A stretch of DNA of 11,888 bases from RGIG4608 sp045635885 (GCA_045635885.1 JAZTWO010000036.1:1-11888); one strand, 5' to 3'; shown: positions 1-6,598, counted from the first letter of the stretch. The notes: generated by a model from the letters alone, not told the origin. Made by a program: numbers and translations.

Positions 1-26
1 AACGAATATTTTTTCTTTGCTTTCAT
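1..26 (-). CDS. Start of an unrecognised gene, cut by the window edge
   Basis: Read on the minus strand, an ATG at 26-24 is preceded by a strong ribosome binding site (AAAGGAG, about 33-39) at normal spacing. It opens a frame reading M-K-A-K-K-K-Y-S before the window ends. The basic start could be the n-region of a signal peptide or the start of a small basic protein, but eight residues are too few to assign a function. It lies downstream of gyrA in the same direction. A gyrA terminator and about 700 bp of repeats separate them, so it probably has its own promoter. Confidence rests on the ribosome binding site and the ATG only. Confidence 0.55.
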
Positions 27-50
27 GGTTTTCTCCTTTGTTTTTACATA

Positions 51-80
51 TTTTCACCCTCAAAAAAGGATTTTTCACCC
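51..80. repeat. Direct repeat of TTTTCACCC, 21 bp apart
   Basis: Exact copies occupy 51-59 and 72-80, start to start 21 bp (about two helical turns), in the leader of the left-edge gene. Same-face spacing is typical of a dimeric operator, but a role is inference. Confidence 0.4.
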
Positions 81-92
81 CTTTTAATAAGT

Positions 93-121
93 ACTCTATA
101 TATATTACCTATTTTCTTCAA
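93..121 (-). promoter_or_regulatory. Possible promoter of the gene at the left edge
   Basis: Minus-strand TTGAAG (121-116) is a fair -35. It is followed by AT-rich DNA with TATAGA (100-95, 15-bp spacer) or TAGAGT (98-93, 17-bp spacer) as -10. Neither pairing is ideal, so this is a weak call. Two direct copies of TTTTCACCC (51-59 and 72-80) lie between it and the start codon. Confidence 0.3.
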
Positions 122-144
122 AAAATTCTTCAACTTTTTTAAAA

Positions 145-439
145 AGTTAGTTTGAGTTGGGAACAAATAGTCTATAGTTCACTATCCGCACAAGATCCTT
201 CGGTCGCTTTGCTCCCTCGAGGATGACGTGCGGAGGTAGTATTGGTTGGTTGACGCTTAATCGGGTCGTCGAGGGTCTCGCCTGCGGGCTCGGTCACGCT
301 CGCGTTCTGACAACACACTGTGTTGTCATTCATTGCGCTCACGACACTTCGTGGCGTCGACCCCTACGGTGTTTTCGGGTACAATGTCGCTTATCGTAGG
401 GACTCACTCCGTGAGTCCGCTTCCCAACCCAAACTAACT
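145..439. mobile_element. MITE-like element with 19-bp terminal inverted repeats
   Basis: The ends at 145-163 and 421-439 are inverted repeats matching at 18 of 19 positions, beginning AGTTAGTTT. The 295-bp interior has no convincing gene and is packed with palindromes. TCCGCAC near 186-192 pairs with GTGCGGA near 229-235. There is a 21-bp palindrome at 308-328 (TGACAACACA, one base, then its complement) and a hairpin at 401-417 (GACTCAC TCC GTGAGTC). Short non-coding DNA with long terminal inverted repeats fits a miniature inverted-repeat element moved by a transposase elsewhere. No target-site duplication is obvious. Its GC-rich interior contrasts with the AT-rich flanks. Confidence 0.6.
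379..420 (+). repeat. Copy 1 of a 42-bp hairpin repeat
   Basis: This stretch, from GTACAATGTCGC to GTGAGTCCGC, recurs at 5777-5818 with two differences. A related form with other hairpin arms lies at about 5666-5712, and an inverted relative is inside 9923-10031. The constant part is ATGTCGCTTAYCGTAGGG followed by a short perfect hairpin. It is a dispersed intergenic repeat with no coding potential. Confidence 0.6.
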
Positions 440-490
440 CCTCAACAAATCAAAATTTACAGTCTACCTAAATGGCTACACTATAACAAA

Positions 491-624
491 GTAAATTTTA
501 GAAAAACACTCTGAAAGAGGGGTTTTCGTAGTTCGGCACATAAAATCCACGTCGAAAATTTATTTTCGTAAGCGGATTTTGTGGGGTGAACTGACAATTT
601 GCAAGCAAATTGTCGAAAATTTAC
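491..624 (-). repeat. Cloverleaf element, copy A
   Basis: Listed in plus coordinates; copies B and C are in the opposite orientation. Closing stem GTAAATTTT 491-499 pairs with AAAATTTAC 616-624. Hairpin 3: 501-512 with 516-527, two A-G mismatches. Hairpin 2: AGTTC 530-534 with GAACT 588-592, then AAAATCC 542-548 with GGATTTT 574-580, then CGAAAAT 553-559 with ATTTTCG 562-568. Hairpin 1: 593-602 with 605-614, ten perfect pairs and an AA loop. Junction spacing is one base between closing stem and hairpin 3, two to three between hairpins 3 and 2, none between hairpins 2 and 1, and one (a possible G-T pair with 592) before the closing stem. It lies between the gyrA terminator and the 145-439 element. 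Confidence 0.75.
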
Positions 625-660
625 GCAGAGCACCGCCCAACCCAAGCGATAAAAAAGTTT

Positions 661-703
661 TGCCAAGCTTTTTCAAAAGCGGAAATCTTTACTTTGTAAC
701 CTC
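661..703 (-). repeat. Leader module of cloverleaf copy A
   Basis: On the minus strand this reads GTTACAAAGTA..., then a short hairpin GCTTTT-GA-AAAAGC (plus 667-672 with 675-680), then an ATCGCTTGG motif. The same order precedes copy B at 5401-5459 and the decayed copy at 9774-9830. Confidence 0.55.
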
Positions 704-721
704 AAAAACGATACTTTGCGA

Positions 722-757
722 CCAAAAAAGGACTCAACCATTTAGGTTGAGTCCTTT
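722..757 (-). terminator. Rho-independent terminator of gyrA
   Basis: On the minus strand, 13 bp after the gyrA stop, a perfect 13-bp stem (757-745 with 739-727, GGTTGAGTCCTTT arm) encloses a 5-base loop. It is followed by six T residues at 729-724. This is a textbook intrinsic terminator and ends the gyrase operon. Confidence 0.93.
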
Positions 758-769
758 AAATTTCATTTA

Positions 770-3355
770 TTATTCTTCAATTTCGTGGGTTTCTTCAACG
801 ATTTCCTCGGGTTCTGCTTCGATTGTTTCAACTTCATCAATTTCGATTGCATCGATGGGGTCGCTTTCTTCTATTGGCTCAACCTCGGGGGCTACCTCGT
901 CCTCGGGCTCTTCTTTTGCTACCTTTGTAAAGTTAACAATATGCTGATCCTCGGCAAGTCGCATTACAATTACACCGCGCGCACTTCTTGAATATGTGGG
1001 TACGTCGGAAACAGGAATTCTTATCATCTGTCCCTGGTCGGTAATCATCATAATATCGTTATCGTCATCAACAACGGAAATACCTGCCAAAAGTCCCGTC
1101 TTTTCGTTGAGGTTATGGCAAACAATACCCATACCGCCTCTGTTCTTCATTTCACGGAAGTCGCTAAATTCGGTCTTCTTACCAAATCCGTTTTCAGTAA
1201 CAGTAATAAGCTTCTTTGTTTCGTCAACAACCGCTACGCCGCAAACGTAGTCTTCACCACGGAGCTTAATTCCTCTTACACCACGAGCAACACGTCCCAT
1301 AGCACGAACGTTTCTTTCGTCAAAGCGAACTGCAGAACCATTCTTTGTTGCAATTACAAGCCCTGAGTTACCCTGTGTGCGCATTACGAACACAAGCTCG
1401 TCGCCTTCGTCAAGATTGAGGGCACGTTTACCACCCTTTCTTTGATATTCATATTCAGAAAGGAGTGTCTTTTTAACGATACCGTATTTTGTGACCATAA
1501 TGAGATAGTCGGTTTCGTTAAACTCGGGAACGGAAATCATTGTTGTGATTTTTTCACCGTCCTCAAGCTCGATGATGTTCGCCATATAAGTTCCCTTTGC
1601 GGTTCTTGATGCTTCGGGAATTTGATATGCCTTTCTCATATGAACCTTACCAATATTGGTAAAGAACATCAAATATGAGTGAGAATGCACACCGACAACC
1701 TTTTCAATAAAGTCCTCTTCTTTAGTGGTCATACCGATAATACCCTTGCCACCTCTATGCTGTGCAGAATATGTATCGGCTGGCTGACGCTTAATATAAC
1801 CTGCGTGTGTGAGTGTAATTACGCACTCGTGACGCTCGATAAGGTCTTCAAGAAGAATATCATCCTCTGCAGGAACAATATCGGTTCTTCTTTCGTCGGC
1901 AAATTTTCTCTTGATTTCAAGCATTTCTGTTTTGATAATCTCTCTGACTCTATGTGGGTTAGCAAGAATATCACGAAGGTCGGCAATGAGAGCCGCAAGA
2001 CGTGCAAGCTCGTCTTCAATCTTCTGTCTTTCGAGGCCTGTAAGACGACCAAGAGTCATTTCTACAATCGCCTGCGCCTGAATTTCAGAAAGGCCGTATC
2101 TTTCCATCAATCTCTCTTTAGAATCGGGAATTGACTTTGATGTCTTCATCAATTCAACGATTTCGTCGATATTATCGTTGGCAATCTTATAACCCTCAAG
2201 AATATGCTGACGTGCAAGAGCTTTGTCAAGGTCGAACTGTGTTCTTCTTACAATTACGCTCTCTTGATGTGCGATATACAAATCAAGAATTTGAGGAAGT
2301 GAAAGAGTTTTGGGTTCATTGTTTACAAGTGCAAGCATATTTGCCGCAAATGTTTCTTGAAGCTGTGTATATTTATAAAGTTGATTGAGAATTACCTGCG
2401 CATTTGCATCACGACGGTATTCGATTACAATTCTCATACCTGCTCTGCCGCTTTCGTCACGAATATCGGTAATTCCCTCAATTCTCTTTTCGTTAACAAG
2501 GTTTCCAATGCTTTCGCAAAGGGTGGACTTATTAACCATATAGGGAATTTCAGTGAAGATAATTCTGCGATTTTCTTCTTCAATTTTTGCCTTCGCTCGA
2601 ACTACAATTCGTCCTCTTCCCGTTCTATACGCTTCAATAATACCGTTTACACCGTAAATTGTTGCGCCTGTGGGAAAGTCGGGACCCTTGATGTATTCCA
2701 TCAACTCTTCAACTGTACATTCGGGGTTGTCCATGCGATAAACTGTGCCGTCAATTACCTCACCCAAGTTATGTGTGGGGATATTTGTCGCCATACCAAC
2801 CGCAATACCAACACTTCCGTTTACAAGCAGGTTGGGAAAACGTGCGGGCAATACTGTGGGCTCGTCAAGACGGTTGTCGAAGTTCTTTGTCATTACAACA
2901 ACGTTCTTGTCAAGGTCACGCATCAATTCGTCGGAAATTTTAGAAAGTCTTGCTTCTGTATAACGGTATGCGGCTGCACCGTCACCATCTACTGAGCCGA
3001 AGTTTCCATGTCCGTCTACAAGTGTATATCTATATGAGAAGTCCTGCGCCATACGAACCATTGTTCCGTAAACCGCTGCGTCACCGTGGGGGTGATAACG
3101 TCCAAGAACGTTACCAACCGTTGTCGCAGACTTGCGGAAGGGCTTATCGCTTGTAAGGTGGTCCTCATACATAGCATAAAGAATTCTTCTTTGACCCGGC
3201 TTCATACCGTCACGCACGTCGGGAAGCGCACGAGATGCAATTACTGACATTGAATATTCAATAAAGGAGCGTTCAACTTCTTTCTTCATTTCAACGTCGA
3301 TAATCTTTTGTTCGGGAAATTCAATTCTTTCGTTATCGTGTTTAATTTCTGCCAT
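770..3355 (-). CDS. gyrA: DNA gyrase subunit A
   Basis: Breakage-reunion subunit of the A2B2 type II topoisomerase that adds negative supercoils using ATP. At 861 residues it is slightly longer than Bacillus GyrA. The N-terminal winged helix carries the HPHGD motif (88-92) and the catalytic tyrosine Y132 in RYTEARL. A coiled-coil/tower region follows. The C-terminal beta-pinwheel starts with a GyrA box QHRGGKG (532-538), which marks it as gyrase and not ParC. Residues about 814-861 form an acidic tail (24 of 48 are D or E). At the quinolone-contact positions (E. coli S83 and D87) it has A93 and G97. The ATG has a good ribosome binding site (GGAAAGGAG) and starts 20 bp after gyrB, so the two are co-transcribed. 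The residue before RYTE is Y130, where E. coli has M. Confidence 0.98.
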   Translation of the reverse strand: MAEIKHDNERIEFPEQKIIDVEMKKEVERSFIEYSMSVIASRALPDVRDGMKPGQRRILYAMYEDHLTSDKPFRKSATTVGNVLGRYHPHGDAAVYGTMVRMAQDFSYRYTLVDGHGNFGSVDGDGAAAYRYTEARLSKISDELMRDLDKNVVVMTKNFDNRLDEPTVLPARFPNLLVNGSVGIAVGMATNIPTHNLGEVIDGTVYRMDNPECTVEELMEYIKGPDFPTGATIYGVNGIIEAYRTGRGRIVVRAKAKIEEENRRIIFTEIPYMVNKSTLCESIGNLVNEKRIEGITDIRDESGRAGMRIVIEYRRDANAQVILNQLYKYTQLQETFAANMLALVNNEPKTLSLPQILDLYIAHQESVIVRRTQFDLDKALARQHILEGYKIANDNIDEIVELMKTSKSIPDSKERLMERYGLSEIQAQAIVEMTLGRLTGLERQKIEDELARLAALIADLRDILANPHRVREIIKTEMLEIKRKFADERRTDIVPAEDDILLEDLIERHECVITLTHAGYIKRQPADTYSAQHRGGKGIIGMTTKEEDFIEKVVGVHSHSYLMFFTNIGKVHMRKAYQIPEASRTAKGTYMANIIELEDGEKITTMISVPEFNETDYLIMVTKYGIVKKTLLSEYEYQRKGGKRALNLDEGDELVFVMRTQGNSGLVIATKNGSAVRFDERNVRAMGRVARGVRGIKLRGEDYVCGVAVVDETKKLITVTENGFGKKTEFSDFREMKNRGGMGIVCHNLNEKTGLLAGISVVDDDNDIMMITDQGQMIRIPVSDVPTYSRSARGVIVMRLAEDQHIVNFTKVAKEEPEDEVAPEVEPIEESDPIDAIEIDEVETIEAEPEEIVEETHEIEE

Positions 3356-3375
3356 CGGTTTTAACTCTCCTTTCC

Positions 3376-5334
3376 TTAAATGTCAAGATTTTCGGCAAAT
3401 TTTGCGTTTTGCTCGATAAATTCACGTCTTGGCTCTACCTTATCACCCATAAGGAGTGAGAACATGGCATCGCAAGCCGCAGCATCCTCAGTTGTAACCT
3501 TGAGGAGTGTTCTTGTTTCGGGATTCATAGTTGTTTCCCAAAGCTGCTCGGCATCCATTTCACCAAGACCTTTATAACGGTCTGCTTCAACGTTGTGGCC
3601 GCCAAGCATTTCGATATATTTATCTCTTTCTGCATCAGAGAATGCATAGTACTCCTGCGCATTCTTTACACCACGTTTATAAACTCTATAAAGGGGTGGC
3701 TGAGCAAGATAGATATGTCCGTCGTCAATAAGCTGACGCATGTGACGGAAGAAGAATGTGAGAAGCAAAATTCTGATGTGAGATCCGTCTTCGTCGGCAT
3801 CGGTCATAATTACTATCTTACCGTAACGGAGCTTTGCAATATCAAATTCTTCACCAATTCCGCATCCAAGCGCCTGAATAATGGGAATAAGTGACTGGTT
3901 GGAATAAACCTTGTCAATTCTTGTTTTTTCAACGTTAAGAACCTTACCACGAAGGGGCAAAATTGCTTGGAACTTGGAGTTTCTTCCCTGCGTTGCAGAA
4001 CCGCCCGCAGAGTCTCCCTCTACAAGATAGAGTTCAGTAACTTCTATTCTTCTTTCCTGACAGTCACGAAGCTTACCTGGGAGTGTTGAACCACCAAGAA
4101 CACCCTTGCGTCTTGTCAATTCTCTTGCCTTTCTTGCCGCTTCTCTTGCACGGGATGCCGCAAGCGCTTTATCAAGAATGTTTTTAGCAACGGATGGGTT
4201 CTCTTCAAAATATTCAGAGAGCTTTGCGTTTACAATACCCTCAACAAGAGTTCTAACCTCACTATTACCAAGCTTCGCCTTTGTCTGTGATTCGAACTGT
4301 GCGTCCTCAAGCTTAACGCTGATGATTGCACAAAGACCTTCACGAACATCCTCGCCTGAAAGGTTTTTATCGCTATCCTTAAGGATTCCCGCTTTTCTTG
4401 CGTAATCGTTAAGAACCTTGGTGATAGCAGATTTAAAGCCCGTTTCGTGCGTACCGCCCTCTATTGTATGCATATTGTTTGCAAAGGACAAAATAAGCTC
4501 GTTATAGCTATCGTTATACTGCAAAGCAACCTCGGCAACGCTTGTTCCCTTTTCACCACGCATATAAATAACCTCGGGGTGAATAAGCTCGTTGTGGCGA
4601 TTTTCGTTAAGGTGTGTTACAAAGCTCTTGATACCACCCTCATAAACAAATTCGTTTTCAATAATTTCTTCGCCACGTGCATCGATAAGAGCAATGCGTA
4701 CTCCTGCATTGAGGAACGCCTGCTCACGCATTCTATTTTCAAGTGTTTGATAAACAAACACTGTTTCTTCAAAAATTTCAGGGTCGGGCTTGAACGTTAC
4801 CTTTACGCCACTCTTTTTATATGATGCATCTCCAATGCACGCAAAAGCTCGTGCCACCTTGCCACGTTCAAATCTTTCGGTAAATACCTTTCCGTCATAA
4901 ACGTCCTCAAGCTCAAGCCATTCGGAAAGTGCGTTTACAACTGATGCACCAACACCGTGAAGTCCGCCCGCAATTTTGTATCCGCCACCGCCAAATTTTC
5001 CGCCTGCGTGCAAAATTGTATAAACAACCTCGGGCGTGGGAATTCCCTGCTTTGGATGTATCGCAGAGGGGATGCCTCGTCCGTTGTCCTCAACTGTTAT
5101 TGAGTTGTCCTGATTGATTGTTACAGTAATCTTGTCACAATGACCCGCAAGAGCTTCGTCAATAGAGTTGTGTACAATCTCATAAACAAGATGATGAAGT
5201 CCGCCAATGGACGTTGTACCAATGTACATACCCGGACGCTTTCTTACCGCCTCGAGTCCTTCAAGTACCTGTATGTTTTCTTCGGTGTAGTTGTTCTCAA
5301 CAGTAAGGTCGAGATTCTTTTCAAGGTTTTCCAT
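3376..5334 (-). CDS. gyrB: DNA gyrase subunit B
   Basis: ATPase and Toprim subunit of gyrase, partner of the adjacent gyrA. At 652 residues it has the usual Gram-positive length. The GHKL ATPase domain shows NSIDEALAG (N56, E60), DNGRGIP (83-89) and GLHGVGA (124-130). The transducer carries the QTK motif (Q350-K352). The Toprim domain has EGDSAGG (from E439) and TDADEDG (511-517) for metal binding. The end, RREFIEQNAKFAENLDI, is typical. A longer frame could start at 5379, but that ATG has no ribosome binding site. The ATG at 5334 has AAAGGAA about 7 bases upstream and gives the family-typical N-terminus, so it was chosen. A candidate promoter lies at 5373-5401. Confidence 0.98.
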   Translation of the reverse strand: MENLEKNLDLTVENNYTEENIQVLEGLEAVRKRPGMYIGTTSIGGLHHLVYEIVHNSIDEALAGHCDKITVTINQDNSITVEDNGRGIPSAIHPKQGIPTPEVVYTILHAGGKFGGGGYKIAGGLHGVGASVVNALSEWLELEDVYDGKVFTERFERGKVARAFACIGDASYKKSGVKVTFKPDPEIFEETVFVYQTLENRMREQAFLNAGVRIALIDARGEEIIENEFVYEGGIKSFVTHLNENRHNELIHPEVIYMRGEKGTSVAEVALQYNDSYNELILSFANNMHTIEGGTHETGFKSAITKVLNDYARKAGILKDSDKNLSGEDVREGLCAIISVKLEDAQFESQTKAKLGNSEVRTLVEGIVNAKLSEYFEENPSVAKNILDKALAASRAREAARKARELTRRKGVLGGSTLPGKLRDCQERRIEVTELYLVEGDSAGGSATQGRNSKFQAILPLRGKVLNVEKTRIDKVYSNQSLIPIIQALGCGIGEEFDIAKLRYGKIVIMTDADEDGSHIRILLLTFFFRHMRQLIDDGHIYLAQPPLYRVYKRGVKNAQEYYAFSDAERDKYIEMLGGHNVEADRYKGLGEMDAEQLWETTMNPETRTLLKVTTEDAAACDAMFSLLMGDKVEPRREFIEQNAKFAENLDI

Positions 5335-5372
5335 TTCTGTTTCCTTTCGAATTGTTGTATGTGAATGAATTG

Positions 5373-5401
5373 ATTGCAAATTAATGATTTGGGTTTTTCA
5401 A
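5373..5401 (-). promoter_or_regulatory. Candidate promoter of gyrB-gyrA
   Basis: On the minus strand TTGAAA (5401-5396, five of six consensus bases) and TGCAAT (5378-5373, four of six) are separated by 17 bp. They would give a leader of about 30 bases before the gyrB ATG. The -35 abuts the start of the repeat beginning AGTTAG at 5401. Confidence 0.45.
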
Positions 5402-5459
5402 GTTAGAAAGTACCGTTTTCCGCTTTTGAAAAAGCTTGGCAAAACTTTTTTATCGCTTT
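5401..5459 (+). repeat. Leader module of cloverleaf copy B
   Basis: AGTTAGAAAGTACCG is followed by TTTTCCGC and the hairpin GCTTTT-GA-AAAAGC (5422-5427 with 5430-5435), then CTTGGCAAAACTTTTTTATC. It matches the reverse complement of 661-703 closely and 9774-9830 more loosely. Confidence 0.6.
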
Positions 5460-5477
5460 GGTTTGTGGTGGTTTAAC

Positions 5478-5612
5478 GTAAATTTTCGACAAAACACGAG
5501 TGTTTTATCGGTTTGACCAACAAAATCCCCTTGTGTGAGTGAACTCCCAACGGTGATTTTCTTGTCCAAACTACGAAAACCAATCCCCAAGGATTGTTTT
5601 TCTAAAATTTAC
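5478..5612 (+). repeat. Cloverleaf element, copy B
   Basis: Closing stem GTAAATTTT 5478-5486 pairs with AAAATTTAC 5604-5612. Hairpin 1: 5487-5497 with 5500-5510, one C-A mismatch (a G-T wobble on the other strand). Hairpin 2: GTTTG 5511-5515 with CAAAC 5567-5571, AAAATC 5522-5527 with GATTTT 5555-5560, and inner GAGT 5537-5540 with ACTC 5543-5546. Hairpin 3: 5575-5586 with 5591-5602, one mismatch, loop CCAA. Connectors are 0, 0, 3 (TAC) and 1 base, as in copies C and D. It is 135 bp long and shows no coding potential. Confidence 0.75.
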
Positions 5613-5640
5613 TCTGCTTGAGTGTAGCCGTGAAGTTTTA

Positions 5641-5730
5641 TAGTTAGATAAAATCACTATATTGTGTGTATAATGTCGCTTATCGTAGGGGACGACGTCC
5701 CGACGTCCCGCACTCAACACAAACTAACTA
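5641..5730. mobile_element. Short inverted-repeat element, 90 bp
   Basis: TAGTTAG (5641-5647) and CTAACTA (5724-5730) are exact inverted ends. The interior carries the GTCGCTTATCGTAGGG core and a hairpin based on GACGTCCCGACGTC. The ends match the AGTTAG/CTAACT ends of the larger element at 145-439, so it is probably a short relative. Confidence 0.5.
5647..5690 (+). repeat. 44-bp direct repeat, first copy
   Basis: GATAAAATCACTATATTG and the following bases to TAGGG recur at 5756-5799 with two differences (42 of 44 identical), 109 bp downstream and in the same orientation. It includes TGTGTATAATG and the GTCGCTTATCGTAGGG core. Confidence 0.7.
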
Positions 5731-5755
5731 CCGTAGCCGTATAGCTATTTGGCGA

Positions 5756-5818
5756 GATAAAATCACCATATTGTGTGTATAATGTCGCTTACCGTAGGGA
5801 CTCACTCCGTGAGTCCGC
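5756..5818 (+). repeat. 44-bp direct repeat, second copy, with hairpin
   Basis: This is the second copy of the 5647-5690 repeat (5756-5799). It runs into the hairpin GACTCAC TCC GTGAGTC at 5799-5815. The segment 5777-5818 also matches 379-420 with two differences, linking the tandem pair to the 295-bp element. Confidence 0.7.
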
Positions 5819-5848
5819 ATTGATGCGATAGTTATTTTTTATCTGCAC

Positions 5849-5950
5849 AAATCCAATTTATATCGCAATTTTGCTACGTATTCGGTAGCAAATCACGGAT
5901 TTTTGAGGTAACGAGAAAATCGTTATGTGATGCAAAGTATCACGATTTGC
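5849..5950 (-). repeat. Divergent structured repeat with a three-way junction
   Basis: GCAAATC (5888-5894) pairs with GATTTGC (5944-5950). These enclose two hairpins, AACGA 5910-5914 with TCGTT 5920-5924 and GTGAT 5927-5931 with ATCAC 5939-5943. Next to this, TTTGCTAC 5870-5877 pairs with GTAGCAAA 5885-5892 as an alternative fold. Read on the minus strand, the part after the junction resembles the tail of copy D (TTTGCTA, TAGCAAAAT, TTTGTGC, GATAAAAA). It is probably a distant or decayed relative of the cloverleaf element. Confidence 0.45.
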
Positions 5951-5991
5951 GCGCCTTTAATCTGCCAAAAGCGATTAAAGTTTTTTGGGGT

Positions 5992-6019
5992 GTGGGGCGG
6001 TTTTTCAAAAAAGCCCCAC
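5992..6019 (+). terminator. Hairpin with T-rich tail on the plus strand
   Basis: GTGGGGC (5992-5998) pairs with GCCCCAC (6013-6019), and the inner TTTTT/AAAAA can extend the stem. On the plus strand it is followed by GTTTTTGTTTT, giving a plausible intrinsic terminator in that direction. On the minus strand, the direction of remB, it is followed by ACCCCAAAAAAC, so it is not a classic remB terminator. It also belongs to the TTTTTGAAAAA-apex leader hairpin family. Confidence 0.5.
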
Positions 6020-6030
6020 GTTTTTGTTTT

Positions 6031-6297
6031 CTATCTAATATTCCCCTTACCCATTCTACCAAAGAGGGAGGCAGAGGAAAACTGCGAGAAGCAGACCATT
6101 GTTTCTCCGTTTTCGGCACGATAAAGGATAAAGGATTTAGGAATTTCGTAAGAGGGTGTTTCCGTTCTTTTCTGCTTATCCGCCTCGGAGAGAAGTTTGC
6201 GGGTAATTGGTGAAACGGTGGATGTATCCATATCGAAAATGCCTATAATATCTTTTTCCATAATACTCTTACCTGAGCCGACGTTCAAATATATCAT
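6031..6297 (-). CDS. remB: RemB-like (DUF370/YaaB) DNA-binding regulator
   Basis: This is a small protein of the extracellular-matrix-regulator family. In Bacillus subtilis remB lies between recF and gyrB, exactly as here, and influences biofilm genes. The 88 residues align by eye with RemB: an early short beta segment, the family core IIGIFDMD (17-24), PKSFIL (53-58) and a closing S-SASLFGR segment (about 73-81). No membrane segment or signal peptide is visible. The ATG has an excellent ribosome binding site (AAAGGAG at 6312-6306). The gene is isolated, with about 650 bp of repeats separating it from gyrB and the putative origin upstream. Its leader therefore lies inside the origin. Its target genes here are unknown. 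Confidence 0.88.
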   Translation of the reverse strand: MIYLNVGSGKSIMEKDIIGIFDMDTSTVSPITRKLLSEADKQKRTETPSYEIPKSFILYRAENGETMVCFSQFSSASLFGRMGKGNIR

Positions 6298-6320
6298 AAG
6301 GGCATCTCCTTTCGATTTAT

Positions 6321-6329
6321 ATCATATCA
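6321..6329 (-). promoter_or_regulatory. Possible extended -10 close to remB
   Basis: Minus-strand TGATATGAT is an extended -10 form. The predicted transcript would start almost on the remB ribosome binding site, leaving very little leader, so the promoter at 6408-6436 may be the main one. Confidence 0.25.
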
Positions 6330-6407
6330 CAAAAGTTTTCCGCATGGCGACAACTTTGTGTCAATTTGAAAAAAATCATTTTTTCTCTTTCACACACGCA
6401 CACGCGC

Positions 6408-6436
6408 TATATAACGAAATGAATGAAATAAAACAA
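6408..6436 (-). promoter_or_regulatory. Candidate remB promoter inside the origin
   Basis: Minus-strand TTGTTT (6436-6431) and TATATA (6413-6408) are 17 bp apart. The leader would be about 105 bases and would begin with an alternating GCGTGTGCGTGTG tract. The site lies in the AT-rich, probably unwound part of the origin, so initiation and remB transcription could interfere. Confidence 0.35.
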
Positions 6437-6489
6437 ATAATAAAATAATAGTTATAGTAAATAATAGGGCCTGTTGAAAATGTGGAAAA
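6435..6489 (-). promoter_or_regulatory. Basal unwinding module: DnaA boxes, GC cluster, DnaA-trios
   Basis: Read leftwards on the minus strand, two abutting boxes TTTTCCACA (6489-6481) and TTTTCAACA (6480-6472) are followed by a GGCCC cluster (6471-6467). On the plus strand the trios read 5' to 3' AAA-TAA-TAG (6459-6467), with an exact repeat of AAATAATAG at 6443-6451 and AAATAATAA at 6435-6443. This fits the known trio consensus and its position next to a DnaA box. The tract to the left is strongly AT-rich and is the likely site of first strand opening. Confidence 0.75.
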
Positions 6490-6535
6490 GTTAAGTGAAG
6501 CATTGAATTTGTTGACTTTTTTGATGATTTTTGCT

Positions 6536-6577
6536 TGTGGAAAATCTGTGTGGATTTTTTGGACAAAATGTGGACAA
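6536..6577. promoter_or_regulatory. DnaA box cluster
   Basis: TGTGGAAAA (6536-6544, exact), TGTGGATTT (6549-6557, two mismatches) and TGTGGACAA (6569-6577, one mismatch) all point the same way as the unwinding-module boxes. Confidence 0.75.
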
Positions 6578-6598
6578 GTTGGCAACGCTTTGAGCAGA

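Noticed and set aside
320..514. Plus-strand frame of 64 codons
   Set aside because: It lies across the palindromic interior of the 145-439 element and into copy A, with no ribosome binding site.
1679..2995. Plus-strand frames of 151 and 212 codons antisense to gyrA
   Set aside because: They mirror the codon pattern of gyrA on the other strand, are rich in C and N, and have no recognisable domain.
5335..5379. Longer gyrB starting 15 codons upstream
   Set aside because: The upstream ATG has no ribosome binding site, the extension is not family-typical, and it would overlap the candidate promoter.
5401..5830. CRISPR array suggested by repeated motifs
   Set aside because: The repeats are long, imperfect, unequally spaced and occur in both orientations. 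There is no regular repeat-spacer pattern and no cas gene.
5927..6213. Plus-strand frames of 65 and 88 codons over the 3' half of remB
   Set aside because: They overlap the well-supported remB and the hairpin at 5992-6019, and lack a ribosome binding site.
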